From assembly GCF_003574735.1 (NCBI RefSeq), contig NZ_QORW01000015.1:1-64000 (forward strand): a stretch of DNA of 64,000 nt. The letters are read 5' to 3'. This document shows positions 40,089-50,247 of this stretch, one piece after another (the first letter of the stretch is position 1; every line of letters starts with the position of its first letter). The stretch is from Dongia deserti (GTDB taxonomy: Bacteria; Pseudomonadota; Alphaproteobacteria; Dongiales; Dongiaceae). The translations under genes and the position numbers were made by a program. Under the pieces are notes generated by a model. The model searched no databases. It worked only from the letters and a program-made list of their open reading frames with translations, and was not told the origin of the DNA.

Positions 40089-42143
40089 CTAAGCCGCCCG
40101 CACCTTTTCCAGGAATGCGGCGAGTTCGGTGCTGAGTTCTTCGGCTTCGCGGGCGAGGTCGCCGGCGCTTTCGCGGGTGCGCTCGGCGGCGGTGCCGCTG
40201 TCGGCGGCGACGTTGGTGACCTCGGCGATGTCGCCGGCCACGCGCTGGGTTCCGCCGAAGGCCTGCTGGGTGTTGCGCGCGATCTCCTGGGTCGCGGCGT
40301 CCTGCTGCTCGATCGCGGCGGCGACCGCCTGCGCGATCTCGTTGACCTTGCGGATGGTGGCCCCGACGCCGCGGATGGCGCCGACCGTGGTCTGGGTCGA
40401 GGACTGGATGGCGGCGATCTGGCTGGTGATCTGCTCGGTCGCGCGCGAGGTCTGCTGGGCGAGGTTCTTCACCTCCGCGGCCACCACCGCGAAGCCCTTG
40501 CCGGCATCGCCGGCGCGCGCCGCCTCGATCGTGGCGTTGAGCGCCAGCAGGTTGGTCTGCTCGGCGATGTCATTGATCAGCTTGGTGACGTCGCCGATGC
40601 GCGCGGCGGCATCCGACAACAGGCTCACTTCGGTATCGGCCTGGCCGGCGACCGTGACCGCCTCGCTGGTGGCGTTGTGCGATTCCACCACCTGGCGCGA
40701 GATCTCCTGCACCGTGGTCGTCAGCTCCTCGACCGCTGCGGCGACCGTCTGCACGTTGGTCGCGGCACCCTGCGAGGCCTCGGCGGCAGAGGCCGAGCGC
40801 TGCTTGGTGCGCTCGACACCGTCGGCCAGCTGCTCCGACAAGGCCGCCATCTCGCGCGCGGAATTGCCGACGCGCTGCACCACGGCGCCGATCGCCTTCT
40901 CGAACCGGTCGGCGAAGGCCATCATCTCAGCGCGCTGTTCGTCCGCGACGCGGGCACGCTCCGCTTCCATCTCCGCCTGCATGTGATCGGCGGCCTGCCC
41001 GCTCTCCTTGAACACCTGCAGCGCACCGGCCATGCGGCCGATCTCGTCCTTGCGGTCGAGGTTGTCGACAGCAGCCGACCAATCGCGCTTCGCAAGACGC
41101 GCCATCGCCTCGGTCAGGACAACGGCCGGACCGGCGACCGAGCGGCTGATCAGCCAGATGAGAGATCCCGCCACCGCGGCGACCACGAGACCCAGCGCCA
41201 TCAGCATGTTCATGGCGCCGTCGATCGCCGCCTGCAGCTCGTCCTTGGCTGCGTCGAAACTCTTGGAGAAAGTGTCGCTCAGCGCGACCGATTCGACGGT
41301 GATGTTGCCGTCCATCCTGGCCAGGTTGCGGCGGCCCTCGTTGAGCGCCCCTGTCGCGGCGGCAATGGCCTGGAAGGCCTTCTTGAAGGCATCGATCTCG
41401 GCAACGACGGTCTGATATTGCGGGCCGACGTTGCCCAGGATCGCATAGGTCTTGAGCTCGTCAATCTGCGCCTTGAGCGTTCCCAGGTCATTGCCGGCCG
41501 CCGAGCCGTCGCCTGCCGACATCGTGCCGGCGTAGCGGGCGACCTCGCCGTTCAGCTTCGAGAAGGTGCCATAGGCCGCGACCGTCTTTCTGATCAGGCT
41601 CAAGGTGCCGCCCTGGGCCGCGCCCTCGGCCAGCGCCGCAAAGGACGCCGACAGCGATTCCGACTGCTTGGCGGCGTCGTCCGCGGCTGCCTTGTGGGCC
41701 TCGCGCGCCTGGCGCATGCCCTCGAAGACTTTCCCATACTCGTCCACGATTCCGGCGAGCTTGGCAACCTTGTCCGCGACCGCCGTGCCTTGCGTGAGCG
41801 CCGCCAGCTCGGTGACGTTCTTGCGCATCTTGTCGATGCCGACCGTCACCGCCTGTGCCTGCGCGTCACCGCTCATGCGCAGGTACTGGTTCTGCGCCGC
41901 GATCACGCGCGAGACGTTGGTTTCGATCTGCGCCGCCAGCTTCGATGCCGCGTAGGCATTGGCCGCGCTGTCGAAGGTGCCGGAGATCGTGCGCATGCCA
42001 GTCATGCTGATCATGGCGACGGCGGCGAGGCTCACCATCAGAACCGCGAACACCACCAGGAATTTCCGCGCGATGGCCAGGTTCTTCAGGAACGCATGAC
42101 CGAACGTCGACTTCAAAGCGAGCTTCGCCACAGAGTCCCCCAT
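40089..42143 (-). CDS. methyl-accepting chemotaxis protein
   Basis: A 684-residue chemoreceptor. First membrane segment about residues 27-50, periplasmic helical sensor about 50-295 (several long helices, resembling HBM-type), second membrane segment about 300-325 ([20 protein letters not shown]), HAMP about 325-380, signalling helices from 400 onward with the tip [20 protein letters not shown]. It lacks a recognisable C-terminal CheR-tether pentapeptide. The sensed compound is unknown. Confidence 0.92.
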   Translation of the reverse strand: MGDSVAKLALKSTFGHAFLKNLAIARKFLVVFAVLMVSLAAVAMISMTGMRTISGTFDSAANAYAASKLAAQIETNVSRVIAAQNQYLRMSGDAQAQAVTVGIDKMRKNVTELAALTQGTAVADKVAKLAGIVDEYGKVFEGMRQAREAHKAAADDAAKQSESLSASFAALAEGAAQGGTLSLIRKTVAAYGTFSKLNGEVARYAGTMSAGDGSAAGNDLGTLKAQIDELKTYAILGNVGPQYQTVVAEIDAFKKAFQAIAAATGALNEGRRNLARMDGNITVESVALSDTFSKSFDAAKDELQAAIDGAMNMLMALGLVVAAVAGSLIWLISRSVAGPAVVLTEAMARLAKRDWSAAVDNLDRKDEIGRMAGALQVFKESGQAADHMQAEMEAERARVADEQRAEMMAFADRFEKAIGAVVQRVGNSAREMAALSEQLADGVERTKQRSASAAEASQGAATNVQTVAAAVEELTTTVQEISRQVVESHNATSEAVTVAGQADTEVSLLSDAAARIGDVTKLINDIAEQTNLLALNATIEAARAGDAGKGFAVVAAEVKNLAQQTSRATEQITSQIAAIQSSTQTTVGAIRGVGATIRKVNEIAQAVAAAIEQQDAATQEIARNTQQAFGGTQRVAGDIAEVTNVAADSGTAAERTRESAGDLAREAEELSTELAAFLEKVRAA

Positions 42144-42262
42144 CGAATCCGGCGCGCCCAGCCGGCGACGATCCCGCGGCTAGGCCGAACTACATAAGGC
42201 GCGATTATTAACGGGATATCTTAACGGAATGTAACCGGCGCACGTTTTGCGCTAGTCCCGTG

Positions 42263-42352
42263 CCGCGTATTGAGCCAGTTCTGGCTCCGGTACGGGCGGT
42301 CGCCCGACCGGTTCGTCCCACATGGCTAGTCACTTCGCCCTGTTGAACGCGC
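42263..42352. repeat. dispersed repeat, family D
   Basis: The block includes GGTCGCCCGACCGGTTCGTC, then CCACATGGC and CACTTCGCCCTGTTG, and recurs at 52415-52512 (about 85% by eye). A short piece (TTCGTCCCACATGGCA) is also at 59486. Each copy is intergenic. The 42144-42508 gap holds nothing else I recognise. Confidence 0.55.
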
Positions 42353-42508
42353 GGGACGTGCAGGAGCGCGGCCGAATGCCGACGTCGGGTCAAAGGCCGC
42401 GGCTGTGGGGCCGAGATCGGCATGGACGTCCGCCCAGGCGCCTCGCTTGACTGTCGAATCGGCCGGCGTTAATCGACTTCGACATTGCCCTCTTTGTTGG
42501 CGGCCCTG

Positions 42509-43303
42509 ATGGGTAAACCGCGCATCCGATGGGAGGAGAACACCTCGCCAGCCCTGGCAGCGGCGGTTGGACGCGATCCGATTGTCATTCTGCCGGTTGG
42601 CTCGGTCGAACAGCACGGCCGTCATCTCCCGGTCGGCTGCGATGCCGACAGTACCCAGGCCGTCGCTCTGCGCGCCGTTGAGGGGTTCGAGTTGGGCGAG
42701 CGATCGCTGCTGGTGTTGCCGGCGCTATGGTACGGCTTCTCGCCGCACCATATGAGCTTTCCGGGAACAGTCACCCTCAGCTCGGAAACCTTCCTGACAG
42801 TTGTCCAGGACATCGTCGAGTCGGTGTTGAAGCAGGGCGTGCGCCGGGTGGTGATCCTCAACGGTCATGGGGGCAATGTCAGCTCGCTCGATCTCGTCGC
42901 GGCGCGCCTCGGCCATGCCTGGCATGGAAAGGCGCGCGTCGTTGCCGTCACGTACTTCCACTTGGCAGCGCCGCGGCAAGCCGAGTTTCGCGAATCCGCG
43001 ACGGGCGGCATGGGCCATGCCTGCGAGTTCGAGACCTCTGTGCAGCTGGCGCTTCATCCCGATCTCGTCGATATGCCGGCGGCCGTAACCTGCTATCCGA
43101 CGCCGCCCTCATCACGCCAGTCGACAGACCTCTTCAGCAGCTCGCAGGTGCGCAGCTACCACGACTTCAAGGATCTGTCGCCGACGGGAACTTTCGGCGA
43201 TCCTACGCTCGCGTCGCCTGAGAAGGGCGAGGCGATCCTGCGCATCTGCGTCGAGGAGTTGCGCGCCTTCCTCGCCGAGTTCGCCACCTGGCCGATGAAG
43301 TAG
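42509..43303 (+). CDS. creatininase-family amidohydrolase
   Basis: A 264-residue metal-dependent amidohydrolase. LPVGSVEQHGRHLPVGCDAD, ILNGHGGNVSSL and GGMGHACEFETS supply the Glu, His and Asp ligands of the creatininase/MftE/FAPy deformylase family. Reactions known in the family differ (creatinine, formamidopyrimidine, mycofactocin precursor), so the substrate is open. ATG 42509 is chosen because it precedes the family's first conserved segment. Confidence 0.88.
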   Translation: MGKPRIRWEENTSPALAAAVGRDPIVILPVGSVEQHGRHLPVGCDADSTQAVALRAVEGFELGERSLLVLPALWYGFSPHHMSFPGTVTLSSETFLTVVQDIVESVLKQGVRRVVILNGHGGNVSSLDLVAARLGHAWHGKARVVAVTYFHLAAPRQAEFRESATGGMGHACEFETSVQLALHPDLVDMPAAVTCYPTPPSSRQSTDLFSSSQVRSYHDFKDLSPTGTFGDPTLASPEKGEAILRICVEELRAFLAEFATWPMK

Positions 43304-43562
43304 GAGGGACCGCAACCGCGCCACTTGCCCAATTTGTGGAGTCACGCGCGAAGTAGGGCCCCAGGTCGCTAGGTGTATTGAGCTTTCTGGATGTCTGGCA
43401 AGGCAACGGCTTTGTCGATTGCACCAAAGGAAACCAGTCTGCCGCCACGTCGGCTATCGAAGTGATAGGCGTCCTACTGCTGACAGATTTCACTCGGCCG
43501 CAGCTGGACCCTGAGCGGAAGGCCGACCGACAGGCGCGTCAGCGACTGCCGCGGCGTGATGC

Positions 43563-43793
43563 TTAAAAGAGGCACGAGTATTTTGCGACCAAGTTCCGAT
43601 AACCTGACAATACCATCTGGCGGAGTGCCCCGAGGAGTCTGCGCAGCAACTCCAGGTGGCTGGCGAAATTGGCGATGGTGCCGCGCTTGGCCGCCTTGGT
43701 CGGGATGGCGGGATCTTGAAAGGCCCGGTTCCGCGAAACGCCAAGTCCAAACGGCACGAGAGTAGAATATTCGTCGAGCAAATCGAAGCGCAT
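43563..43793 (-). CDS. hypothetical protein with strong ribosome site
   Basis: A 76-residue basic protein beginning MRFDLLDEYSTLVPFGLGVS. AGGAGAAAGACG sits immediately before its ATG, the best ribosome site of the area. No membrane segment or known motif. It reads away from the BTAD regulator at 43969 and its operator-like repeats, so the two may share a control region. Confidence 0.5.
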   Translation of the reverse strand: MRFDLLDEYSTLVPFGLGVSRNRAFQDPAIPTKAAKRGTIANFASHLELLRRLLGALRQMVLSGYRNLVAKYSCLF

Positions 43794-43889
43794 CGTCTTT
43801 CTCCTGCGCGGAACCTCGGCGTGTTGTTCCGTGAAGGCCAATCTGTCGATGCGCCGTCAACCGAGTGCCAATCAGGGCGTCAGTTTTCC

Positions 43890-43943
43890 GTCAATGTAGC
43901 GTCAATTGTGCTAGTCTGACGTCAATTCGCCTTGTCAGACTAG
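43890..43943. promoter_or_regulatory. operator-like repeats upstream of the BTAD regulator
   Basis: GTCAAT occurs at 43890, 43901 and 43921, 11 and 20 bases apart, that is, on one face of the helix. The last copy lies in a 10-bp perfect inverted repeat, CTAGTCTGAC (43911-43920) with GTCAGACTAG (43934-43943). The site ends 26 bases before the regulator's start, suiting autoregulation. Confidence 0.6.
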
Positions 43944-43968
43944 GTAGGCCGGCCTTAGACGAGATGTC

Positions 43969-45954
43969 ATGACGGGTTACCGGTTCCATCTTCTTGGCCC
44001 ACCCAAGTTTCAGACTGTGGCAGGCGATCCGGTCACAATCCGTTCGCGCAAGGGTACGGGGCTGCTGGGTTGTCTTGCCCTGGAGGACGGCAAGCCGGTC
44101 GGCCGCGATCATCTTTGCGCGCTGCTCTGGTCGGACCGGCAGACGGCCCAGGCCCGGGCGAGCTTGCGTCAGCTGCTCGTCGACCTGCGTCAGGATTTCG
44201 GTCATGCGAGCCATGTCCTCGATACCGCCACCGATGGCGCTATCTCATTCTATGAATCGGCTGTCGTGTCTGATGTTGCTGAGTTTCAACGGGTCCGCCG
44301 CGCGGACGACCGACAGAGTCTGGAGCAAGCATTCGCCCTGCGGCGCGGCCAATTCCTTGAAGGTCTAGCGCCCGAGAACGCCGCTTTCGCCGATTGGCTC
44401 GAAGACAACCGCCGCGTACTAGACAATCTGTGGTGCGAGGCGACGGCGAGGCTGCTTCGGATTCTTGAGCGCGAAGGTGATCACCGGCGAAGCCTGGACG
44501 TTGCCGGACGTCTGTTGTCCATCGATCCACTTTGCGAACTGGCACACCAGTCGGTGATCCGAGCGCATATCGCCATGAACAATCGCAGTCTCGCGCTCAG
44601 GCACTATCAGGACTTCCGGGAAAGGCTTGATCGCGAATTGGGAGTGGAACCAGACGCATTGACCCGACAAATTGTGCAGGATGTGTCCGCGCAGCGTACA
44701 ATGCTAACGCAATCTGCCGAAGCGTCGGTATCTGCCGTCCCGAATCGCAGGCCAAAGGCCTCGATTGCCGTCCTGCCGTTCGAACAGTCCGGTGGCAATC
44801 CGGAGGACCTTCACTTTGCCGCTGGGCTTACAGAAGATCTGAGTACTGAGCTTTCCCATTTCGCCGACCTTGCGGTCATCGCCCAAGCGTCGGTGAGGCA
44901 ACATGCCCAGGTTGCCGAGGGCAGGGCGCGCCGGCTCGATACCGAGTATCTGGTTCGCGGCAGCGTCCGCCGGGCGGACCAGCGCGTCCGCATCACCGCG
45001 AGCCTCGTTCATGCTGCTGATGGAGTGACGCTCTGGTCCGAACGATTTGACCGCGATTTCAGCGATCTCTTCGCGCTTCAGGATGACATCGTCCGCCGGG
45101 TGGTCGCCGTGCTGGCCGCCCGTGTCGAAGCCTTCGAGATGGAAAAGACCCTGCAAAAGCCGGCCATCGGTTATGAAGCTTACGATCTGTTCCTGAAAGC
45201 CAGGTTCCTGCAGCGGGAGAGCAGCAGGGAAGGCATTCTTGCGGCGCGGGCCCTGCTTCGCGAGGCCATCGCCCGCGAACCCCGATTCGCATCCGCCTAT
45301 GCCGAATTGTCGCTTGGATACTCTTACGAACACCAGAGTGATTGGAGTACAGATCTTGAGCTCGCGCGGCAGGAGGCGGTGGCCGCGGCCGAGCAGGCGG
45401 TCGCCATCGATCATACGAACAGCAATGCCCACCGGGCCCTTGCAGAAGCGCAATTCTACTGCAATAAAAATTTTGATATCGCTAAGGCCCACGCTGATAT
45501 GGCATTGGGGCAAAATCCAAATGATCAATTCAGTATGTGCCTCCTGGGATTTGCCTTGGCCTGCAACGGTCATGTCGCGGATGGTCAGCGCTACTCCCTA
45601 GAATCTCTCAAACTCAGCCCGCTAGTGCCGGAGCCCTGTCTTTACGCGATCGCAGTTGGTGCATATTTCGAAGGCAATTTTGCTGACGCGGCCAGCGGTT
45701 TCGCGCGCGTTGCCGGGACATTTGATGAAGCTCTGGCTTTTCGGGCAGCATCGCTCTGGAACCTCGGCCAGGCTGACACAGCGCGTGATGCCATGCAGCG
45801 ATTCATGACGCTCAAACGCCAGAAAATGGCTAAGTATCCCGACGACGACGTGGAGAAATGGCGATCATATCTTCTCCGTTTAATGCCGATTGCCGATCCC
45901 GCTCGCCTGGAAAAACTCTTTGAAGGGTTCCGGAATGCGGGGTTGCCGGTGTGA
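43969..45954 (+). CDS. BTAD/SARP-type regulator with TolB-like and TPR domains
   Basis: A 661-residue protein. Residues 1-95 form an OmpR-type winged helix (LGCLALEDGKPVGRDHLCAL), 100-245 the bacterial transcriptional activation domain (BTAD; ELGVEPDALTRQIVQDV near its end). Residues 260-390 are the TolB-like region (ASIAVLPFEQSGGNPEDLHF; LVRGSVRRADQRVRITASLV), and 400-640 TPR-like repeats. Such proteins are common in Hyphomicrobiales and are thought to act as regulators; the target is unknown. Confidence 0.85.
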   Translation: MTGYRFHLLGPPKFQTVAGDPVTIRSRKGTGLLGCLALEDGKPVGRDHLCALLWSDRQTAQARASLRQLLVDLRQDFGHASHVLDTATDGAISFYESAVVSDVAEFQRVRRADDRQSLEQAFALRRGQFLEGLAPENAAFADWLEDNRRVLDNLWCEATARLLRILEREGDHRRSLDVAGRLLSIDPLCELAHQSVIRAHIAMNNRSLALRHYQDFRERLDRELGVEPDALTRQIVQDVSAQRTMLTQSAEASVSAVPNRRPKASIAVLPFEQSGGNPEDLHFAAGLTEDLSTELSHFADLAVIAQASVRQHAQVAEGRARRLDTEYLVRGSVRRADQRVRITASLVHAADGVTLWSERFDRDFSDLFALQDDIVRRVVAVLAARVEAFEMEKTLQKPAIGYEAYDLFLKARFLQRESSREGILAARALLREAIAREPRFASAYAELSLGYSYEHQSDWSTDLELARQEAVAAAEQAVAIDHTNSNAHRALAEAQFYCNKNFDIAKAHADMALGQNPNDQFSMCLLGFALACNGHVADGQRYSLESLKLSPLVPEPCLYAIAVGAYFEGNFADAASGFARVAGTFDEALAFRAASLWNLGQADTARDAMQRFMTLKRQKMAKYPDDDVEKWRSYLLRLMPIADPARLEKLFEGFRNAGLPV

Positions 45955-46227
45955 AAAAGCGCCAGGCGGTCTGAATTGGCGTGCGGTTCCAACACCGATC
46001 GGTACGCCAAGCCTTTGATAACTCTCTGCCAAGAGGACATGCCGGATCGGGGCTTGTGACGTCTGATTCTGGCACGAGGCCGTTCGATATACCCTCGCTC
46101 CTGGAGCGACTGCCTAGGGGCAGTCAGCGGACATCGCGTAATAGAGACAGGGCCGTCGGCGATCAGGATCCACACATTAAGCGAGTGGCCCGGGACCGGA
46201 ACCCGGTTTGCGCCGGGAAACGTCCCT

Positions 46228-47106
46228 CTAACTGAACTCAGCCCCGCGCTCCAATAGCGCCTCGACGACGAAGCGCCAGACGATGCCAATAAGCGCCACC
46301 GTCGGAATAACGGCAAGGCAGACGCTGGCGTTCAGCAGCCCCCACGACACGTCCGTGTTGCGGGCAAGCGCCGCCATCACCACCGAGAGCGGCCGGTTTG
46401 CCGCATCGCCGGACAGCACCAGGGCGAACAGGAACTCCGCATAAGAGAGTATGAACGCGAAGATGCCGGTCGCGAAGATGCTCGTGCGCGACAGTGGCAG
46501 CACGATCCTGAGAAACACCTGCGTCCGGCTGCAACCGTCGAGCAGCGCTGCGTCCTCGATGTCGCGGGGAATGCGACGGAAGAATATCGTCAGGATCAGC
46601 ACCGTGAACGGCAGGGTGAGGACCGAATGCACGATGATCAGCGCGGCCTTCGTGCCGAGCAGCTGCATCGCCTGGATCAGCAGGTAGAATGGCGTGATCA
46701 GCGCCACCGCCGGCACCAACCGCGACATCACGATAGCGAGGAAAGTTGCGGTCTGACCGCGGAAGCGGAGGCGCGCGAAGGCGTAGGCTGCGGGCGCACC
46801 GAGGATGATGTTCACCGCCATCACGCCAAGTGCCACGAGCATGCTGTTCAACATGCCGGCGGGCACCTGCCGCGCTGCATCGGAGATCATGTTCCGGTTG
46901 GCGCCGGCGGTCAGATAGGTTGCCGGTATCCTGCCCGTGAAGATGTAGCGATAGTTGTCGGAGGTGGCGCTGTAGCCGAACCAGTTGGGTGGAAAGCTGA
47001 AGATGGCCTGGTCCGGCACAACGCTGGCGAACAAGCTCAGGCCGATCGGCCCGGCGCACAGCAGGAACAGCAGCAGCGCGGCGAGATGGACAAGGAGGCG
47101 CCGCAT
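46228..47106 (-). CDS. sugar ABC transporter permease, MalG/UgpE type
   Basis: A 292-residue inner-membrane permease with six hydrophobic segments. The EAA loop is in DIEDAALLDGCSRTQVFLRI near residue 195. An unusually long loop between the first two segments contains NYRYIFTGRIP. The ATG at 47106 begins just after the stop of the partner permease. It works with the genes at 47111 and 48138. Confidence 0.9.
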   Translation of the reverse strand: MRRLLVHLAALLLFLLCAGPIGLSLFASVVPDQAIFSFPPNWFGYSATSDNYRYIFTGRIPATYLTAGANRNMISDAARQVPAGMLNSMLVALGVMAVNIILGAPAAYAFARLRFRGQTATFLAIVMSRLVPAVALITPFYLLIQAMQLLGTKAALIIVHSVLTLPFTVLILTIFFRRIPRDIEDAALLDGCSRTQVFLRIVLPLSRTSIFATGIFAFILSYAEFLFALVLSGDAANRPLSVVMAALARNTDVSWGLLNASVCLAVIPTVALIGIVWRFVVEALLERGAEFS

Positions 47107-47110
47107 CGGT

Positions 47111-47995
47111 TCACCCGCTCCGGATGATCGCCGCCGGCAGGGCCTTGATGATGGCAGCCATAAAGGCAAGCGACAGGATGACAAGGATGAAACCGACCGC
47201 CGAGCCGGTACCGAAGTTCATCATCGAAAAGCTCTCTTTCCAGATCTGAAAGGAGAGCAGCGTGGTTGCCGTGCCTGGTCCGCCGGCGGTCAGCGCATAG
47301 ACAAGGTCGTAGCTCGTCAGCGCCACCAGCGACTGATAGATGGCAAGCACGACGACCACCGGCTTGATGCTTGGAAAGGTGATGAAGCGGAACCGCTGCC
47401 AGGCGTTAGCGCCGTCCACAAGCGCGGCTTCGTAGAGGCCGCGGTCGATACCTCCGAGCGCCGCCATCAGCAGAATGCTGGCGAAGGGAAACTGCGTCCA
47501 GACGAAGGCGAGGACGACACTGAGCCGGGCGAGCTGCGGATCGGTCAGCCAGGGAATGTAGCGATCGATGATGCCCAGATGATAAAGGCCAAGATTCAGA
47601 ATCCCCCAGGATGGATGGAGAATCCACATCCACACCACGGCTGAAATGGCGCCGGGTAGCACCCAAGGCAGGATGACCACCGCCCGCAGGAGTCCACGAC
47701 CAAAGAAACGCATGAGCAGGAGGCGCGCCACGCCGAAGCCGATGATGATCGTGAGCGGCGCCGTGACAAGGGCAAAGACCACACTATTGACCAGCGCCTC
47801 TCGGAAGCCGGGGCTCAGCACGACCTGCCGGTAGTTCTCGAGCCCGACAAACGGCTCCACCGGCATGATGACGATCACTTGATGCAGGCTGGTATACAAT
47901 ACCTGCGCCACGGGATAGAGCGTGAACAGCAGAACCGGTACCAGCACCGGCAGCAACCACGCCATCGGATAGCGGTCATAGGTGCGCGTGGTCAT
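47111..47995 (-). CDS. sugar ABC transporter permease, MalF/UgpA type
   Basis: A 294-residue permease with six hydrophobic segments and EAA loop LYEAALVDGANAWQRFRFIT near residue 190. It follows the binding-protein gene on the same strand by about 140 bases and precedes the MalG-type permease by 4 bases. No ATPase gene is in the cluster. Confidence 0.9.
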   Translation of the reverse strand: MTTRTYDRYPMAWLLPVLVPVLLFTLYPVAQVLYTSLHQVIVIMPVEPFVGLENYRQVVLSPGFREALVNSVVFALVTAPLTIIIGFGVARLLLMRFFGRGLLRAVVILPWVLPGAISAVVWMWILHPSWGILNLGLYHLGIIDRYIPWLTDPQLARLSVVLAFVWTQFPFASILLMAALGGIDRGLYEAALVDGANAWQRFRFITFPSIKPVVVVLAIYQSLVALTSYDLVYALTAGGPGTATTLLSFQIWKESFSMMNFGTGSAVGFILVILSLAFMAAIIKALPAAIIRSG

Positions 47996-48137
47996 CGTGC
48001 ATCATCGCCGCATTCCTCCGCCTTCGTCCCGATTTTTGTCGAGGGATGCTACGGTGGTATTCGAGGATATCGAGCGCTGCCCCTCGTCCTGCCGTCTCCC
48101 TGCTGAAGGGAACGCGTTCTGGACCGCCATCCGCGAG

Positions 48138-49433
48138 TCAGTTCCCGCGCACCAGCTTGCGCAGTTCGAGCCAGCGCTTGGCGCCCGCATCCATGGTCTC
48201 CGCCACGCTTGCCTCGCCAACCATTGTCTTCGCCAGCAGCGGCCGGAAGAAGCCGCTCCACATGCCGAGCCACTCCGTCTGCGTGCCGTTGATGGCGAGC
48301 GTCGCCTGTTTCTTGAAGGTGTCAACGTCGATCCAGCTCGACCAGGCTTTCTGCACGCCGGGATCATCGAACAGCGGCAGCTGGGCGAAACCCAGACCCT
48401 TCTCCTCAGCCCAGCGCTTCGCGATCTGAAAATCGCCGCCGCCCATGAACTCGATGAACTGCCAACTAGAGTCGCGGAGCTTGTCGTCCTCCGCTGCTTG
48501 GCTCGTCATCGCATAGAACTTGCAGAAGCCGAGGCACGCCTGTGCTTTGCCGGGCATCAGCGCCATGGAGAACTGGCCGGCCAGCGGCTGCGTCGCCTTC
48601 TCGTTCATGGCCGCCAGCACATAGTTGAACAGCACGCTGAAGGCATGCTTGCCGGTATTCATCGCCGGAATGATGCGCGACTCGTGATTCTCGAAGGCGA
48701 TGATGTCGTGCTTCTTCACGGCATCCTGCAACCACTGCAAATGCTTGAAGGCCTCTGAGCCAGGATCGCTGAACAGCGGATTCAGATCCGCATCAAACAT
48801 TTGGCCGCCGCGGCCATAGACCTGCGAGACGAAGGCTTGATAGAAGTTGGGCAGCGTCTGGTTATATTCGTAGACGAACGGCTTCTCCATCCCGGTCTTC
48901 TTCAGCTTCAGGCTGGCCTCCAGCACCTCCTCCCAGGTCGTTGGCACGGTGATCTTGTTGTCGTCGAGAATCTTCCGGTTGTACTGGAAGGTGATGAGGT
49001 CGGCGTAGTAGGGCAGGCCGTAGAGCTTGCCCTTATAGGTCATGTCGCGAACCGCATAGTTCGCGATCTTGTCTTTGTAGCTCGTGAGCTCTGGGTAGTG
49101 ATCCTCGATCGGCACGAGCCAGCCCGCCAATGCCCAGCCGGGTAGCCAATCCTCGCCGCAATACATCACATGGGTCGGCGTGTTGCCGCGAAGCCGCAGC
49201 ATCATCGTGTCGAAGTAGTCTGGCCAGGTATAGTCCGTGAGCGTTACTTTGACGTCCGTATGACCGGCCTCAAACTTTCTGATGTTGTCCTGGATGGTAT
49301 CGAGTGAATAGTTCCAGACTACGAAGTTGAGGTTCGCCACATCCTGCGCAATCGCCCTAAGCGGGATTGCACCAAGTGCAGCCGCGGCGCCTGTAGCGCC
49401 GAGCAGCTGCCGCCGACTGAGATTGTGCATCAT
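48138..49433 (-). CDS. sugar ABC transporter substrate-binding protein
   Basis: A 431-residue periplasmic binding protein (family 1, MalE/UgpB-like). The signal peptide has a twin-Arg motif, SRRQLLGATGAAAALG, suggesting Tat export. The mature part contains YKGKLYGLPYYADLITFQYN near residue 135, a marker of the family. It heads the cluster with the two permeases. The sugar is unknown. Confidence 0.9.
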   Translation of the reverse strand: MMHNLSRRQLLGATGAAAALGAIPLRAIAQDVANLNFVVWNYSLDTIQDNIRKFEAGHTDVKVTLTDYTWPDYFDTMMLRLRGNTPTHVMYCGEDWLPGWALAGWLVPIEDHYPELTSYKDKIANYAVRDMTYKGKLYGLPYYADLITFQYNRKILDDNKITVPTTWEEVLEASLKLKKTGMEKPFVYEYNQTLPNFYQAFVSQVYGRGGQMFDADLNPLFSDPGSEAFKHLQWLQDAVKKHDIIAFENHESRIIPAMNTGKHAFSVLFNYVLAAMNEKATQPLAGQFSMALMPGKAQACLGFCKFYAMTSQAAEDDKLRDSSWQFIEFMGGGDFQIAKRWAEEKGLGFAQLPLFDDPGVQKAWSSWIDVDTFKKQATLAINGTQTEWLGMWSGFFRPLLAKTMVGEASVAETMDAGAKRWLELRKLVRGN

Positions 49434-49869
49434 GGTTGTCCTCCCTGTGTCAGGAGATGATTGTTGTTCTTGTCTCCGTCTGTCGTTTTGTTGGTCGATA
49501 ATGGTGCTCCCACACCAAAATGTGAGTCAAGTCAGCGTCGACGCAACGGGCCCTCCTTCCTTCGCTTCATCCTGAGCCAGTCGAGGGCGACATGAAATTT
49601 CGCGAGTCTGGTAGCTGTCGAAATAGCTGCAATCGAGCACGAACGTCTTCGGATGCGTGCCGAGAGTCCGGACCTGGCACGGATGAGAAGTAGCCGGCGC
49701 GCCTATGGATGTCTCCATCTGCTGGAAGAACGGACACATCGCAGCGGCTTCGCTACAGCCGGGTTTTGACCTTCGCTCCCTGCGCCCGGCTAGTTCTAGG
49801 CACATCCAGTTGCCCATGCCTACAAAACGCGTTAGGCCTCGCGCAGGCCCACACACTTCAGGAGAACTC
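49434..49869. other. gap between ABC importer and VOC gene
   Basis: The promoter for the importer should be here; TGGTG (49502) and CACCA (49513) form a short inverted pair. A minus frame ending at 49527 contains CPFFQQMETSIGAPATSHPC and SYFDSYQTREI, with several Cys, but there is no ribosome site and no family, so I do not call it a gene. Confidence 0.4.
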
Positions 49870-50247
49870 ATGTTTGACCACGTCAAATTCGGAGTCAGCG
49901 ACTATGCAGCGAGCAAGGCGTTCTTCCTCAAGGCACTCGAGCCGCTCGGTGTAGCTGTTGTCTCGGAGGGTTCCCCGACGTACGGTGTCGAGCTTAGCCC
50001 AAAGGGTGATAAGTCTTCATTGTGCATGTTCCAAACCGAGGAGAAGCCGGCGCATCTTCACTTGGCGTTCACGGCCGAGAACCGCCAGCAAGTCGAAGCG
50101 TTCTATCGCGCGGCTCTGGAGGCGGGTGGCAAGGACAACGGTGCGCCTGGTCTGCGCCCGCACTACCACGCGAACTACTATGCAGCTTTCGTCATTGGTC
50201 CGGACGGGCACAACATCGAAGTGGTTTGTCACGAACCCGAGGCCTAA
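49870..50247 (+). CDS. VOC-family (glyoxalase-fold) protein
   Basis: A 125-residue vicinal-oxygen-chelate fold protein: MFDHVKFGVSDYAASKAFF at the start and HYHANYYAAFVIGPDGHNIE near the end give His/Glu metal ligands. Members include glyoxalases, dioxygenases and drug-binding proteins. ATG 49870 is preceded by CAGGAGAACTC. Function is not set by context. Confidence 0.88.
   Translation: MFDHVKFGVSDYAASKAFFLKALEPLGVAVVSEGSPTYGVELSPKGDKSSLCMFQTEEKPAHLHLAFTAENRQQVEAFYRAALEAGGKDNGAPGLRPHYHANYYAAFVIGPDGHNIEVVCHEPEA

Noticed and set aside
39468-42197. 909-codon open frame antisense to the chemoreceptor
   Set aside because: It crosses two real genes and has a low-complexity Arg/Gly/Leu composition.
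46130-46226. GC-rich stem sequence after the BTAD regulator as a tRNA or rRNA piece
   Set aside because: CCGGGACCGGAACCCGG can fold, but no D-arm, T-arm or acceptor pairing is present.
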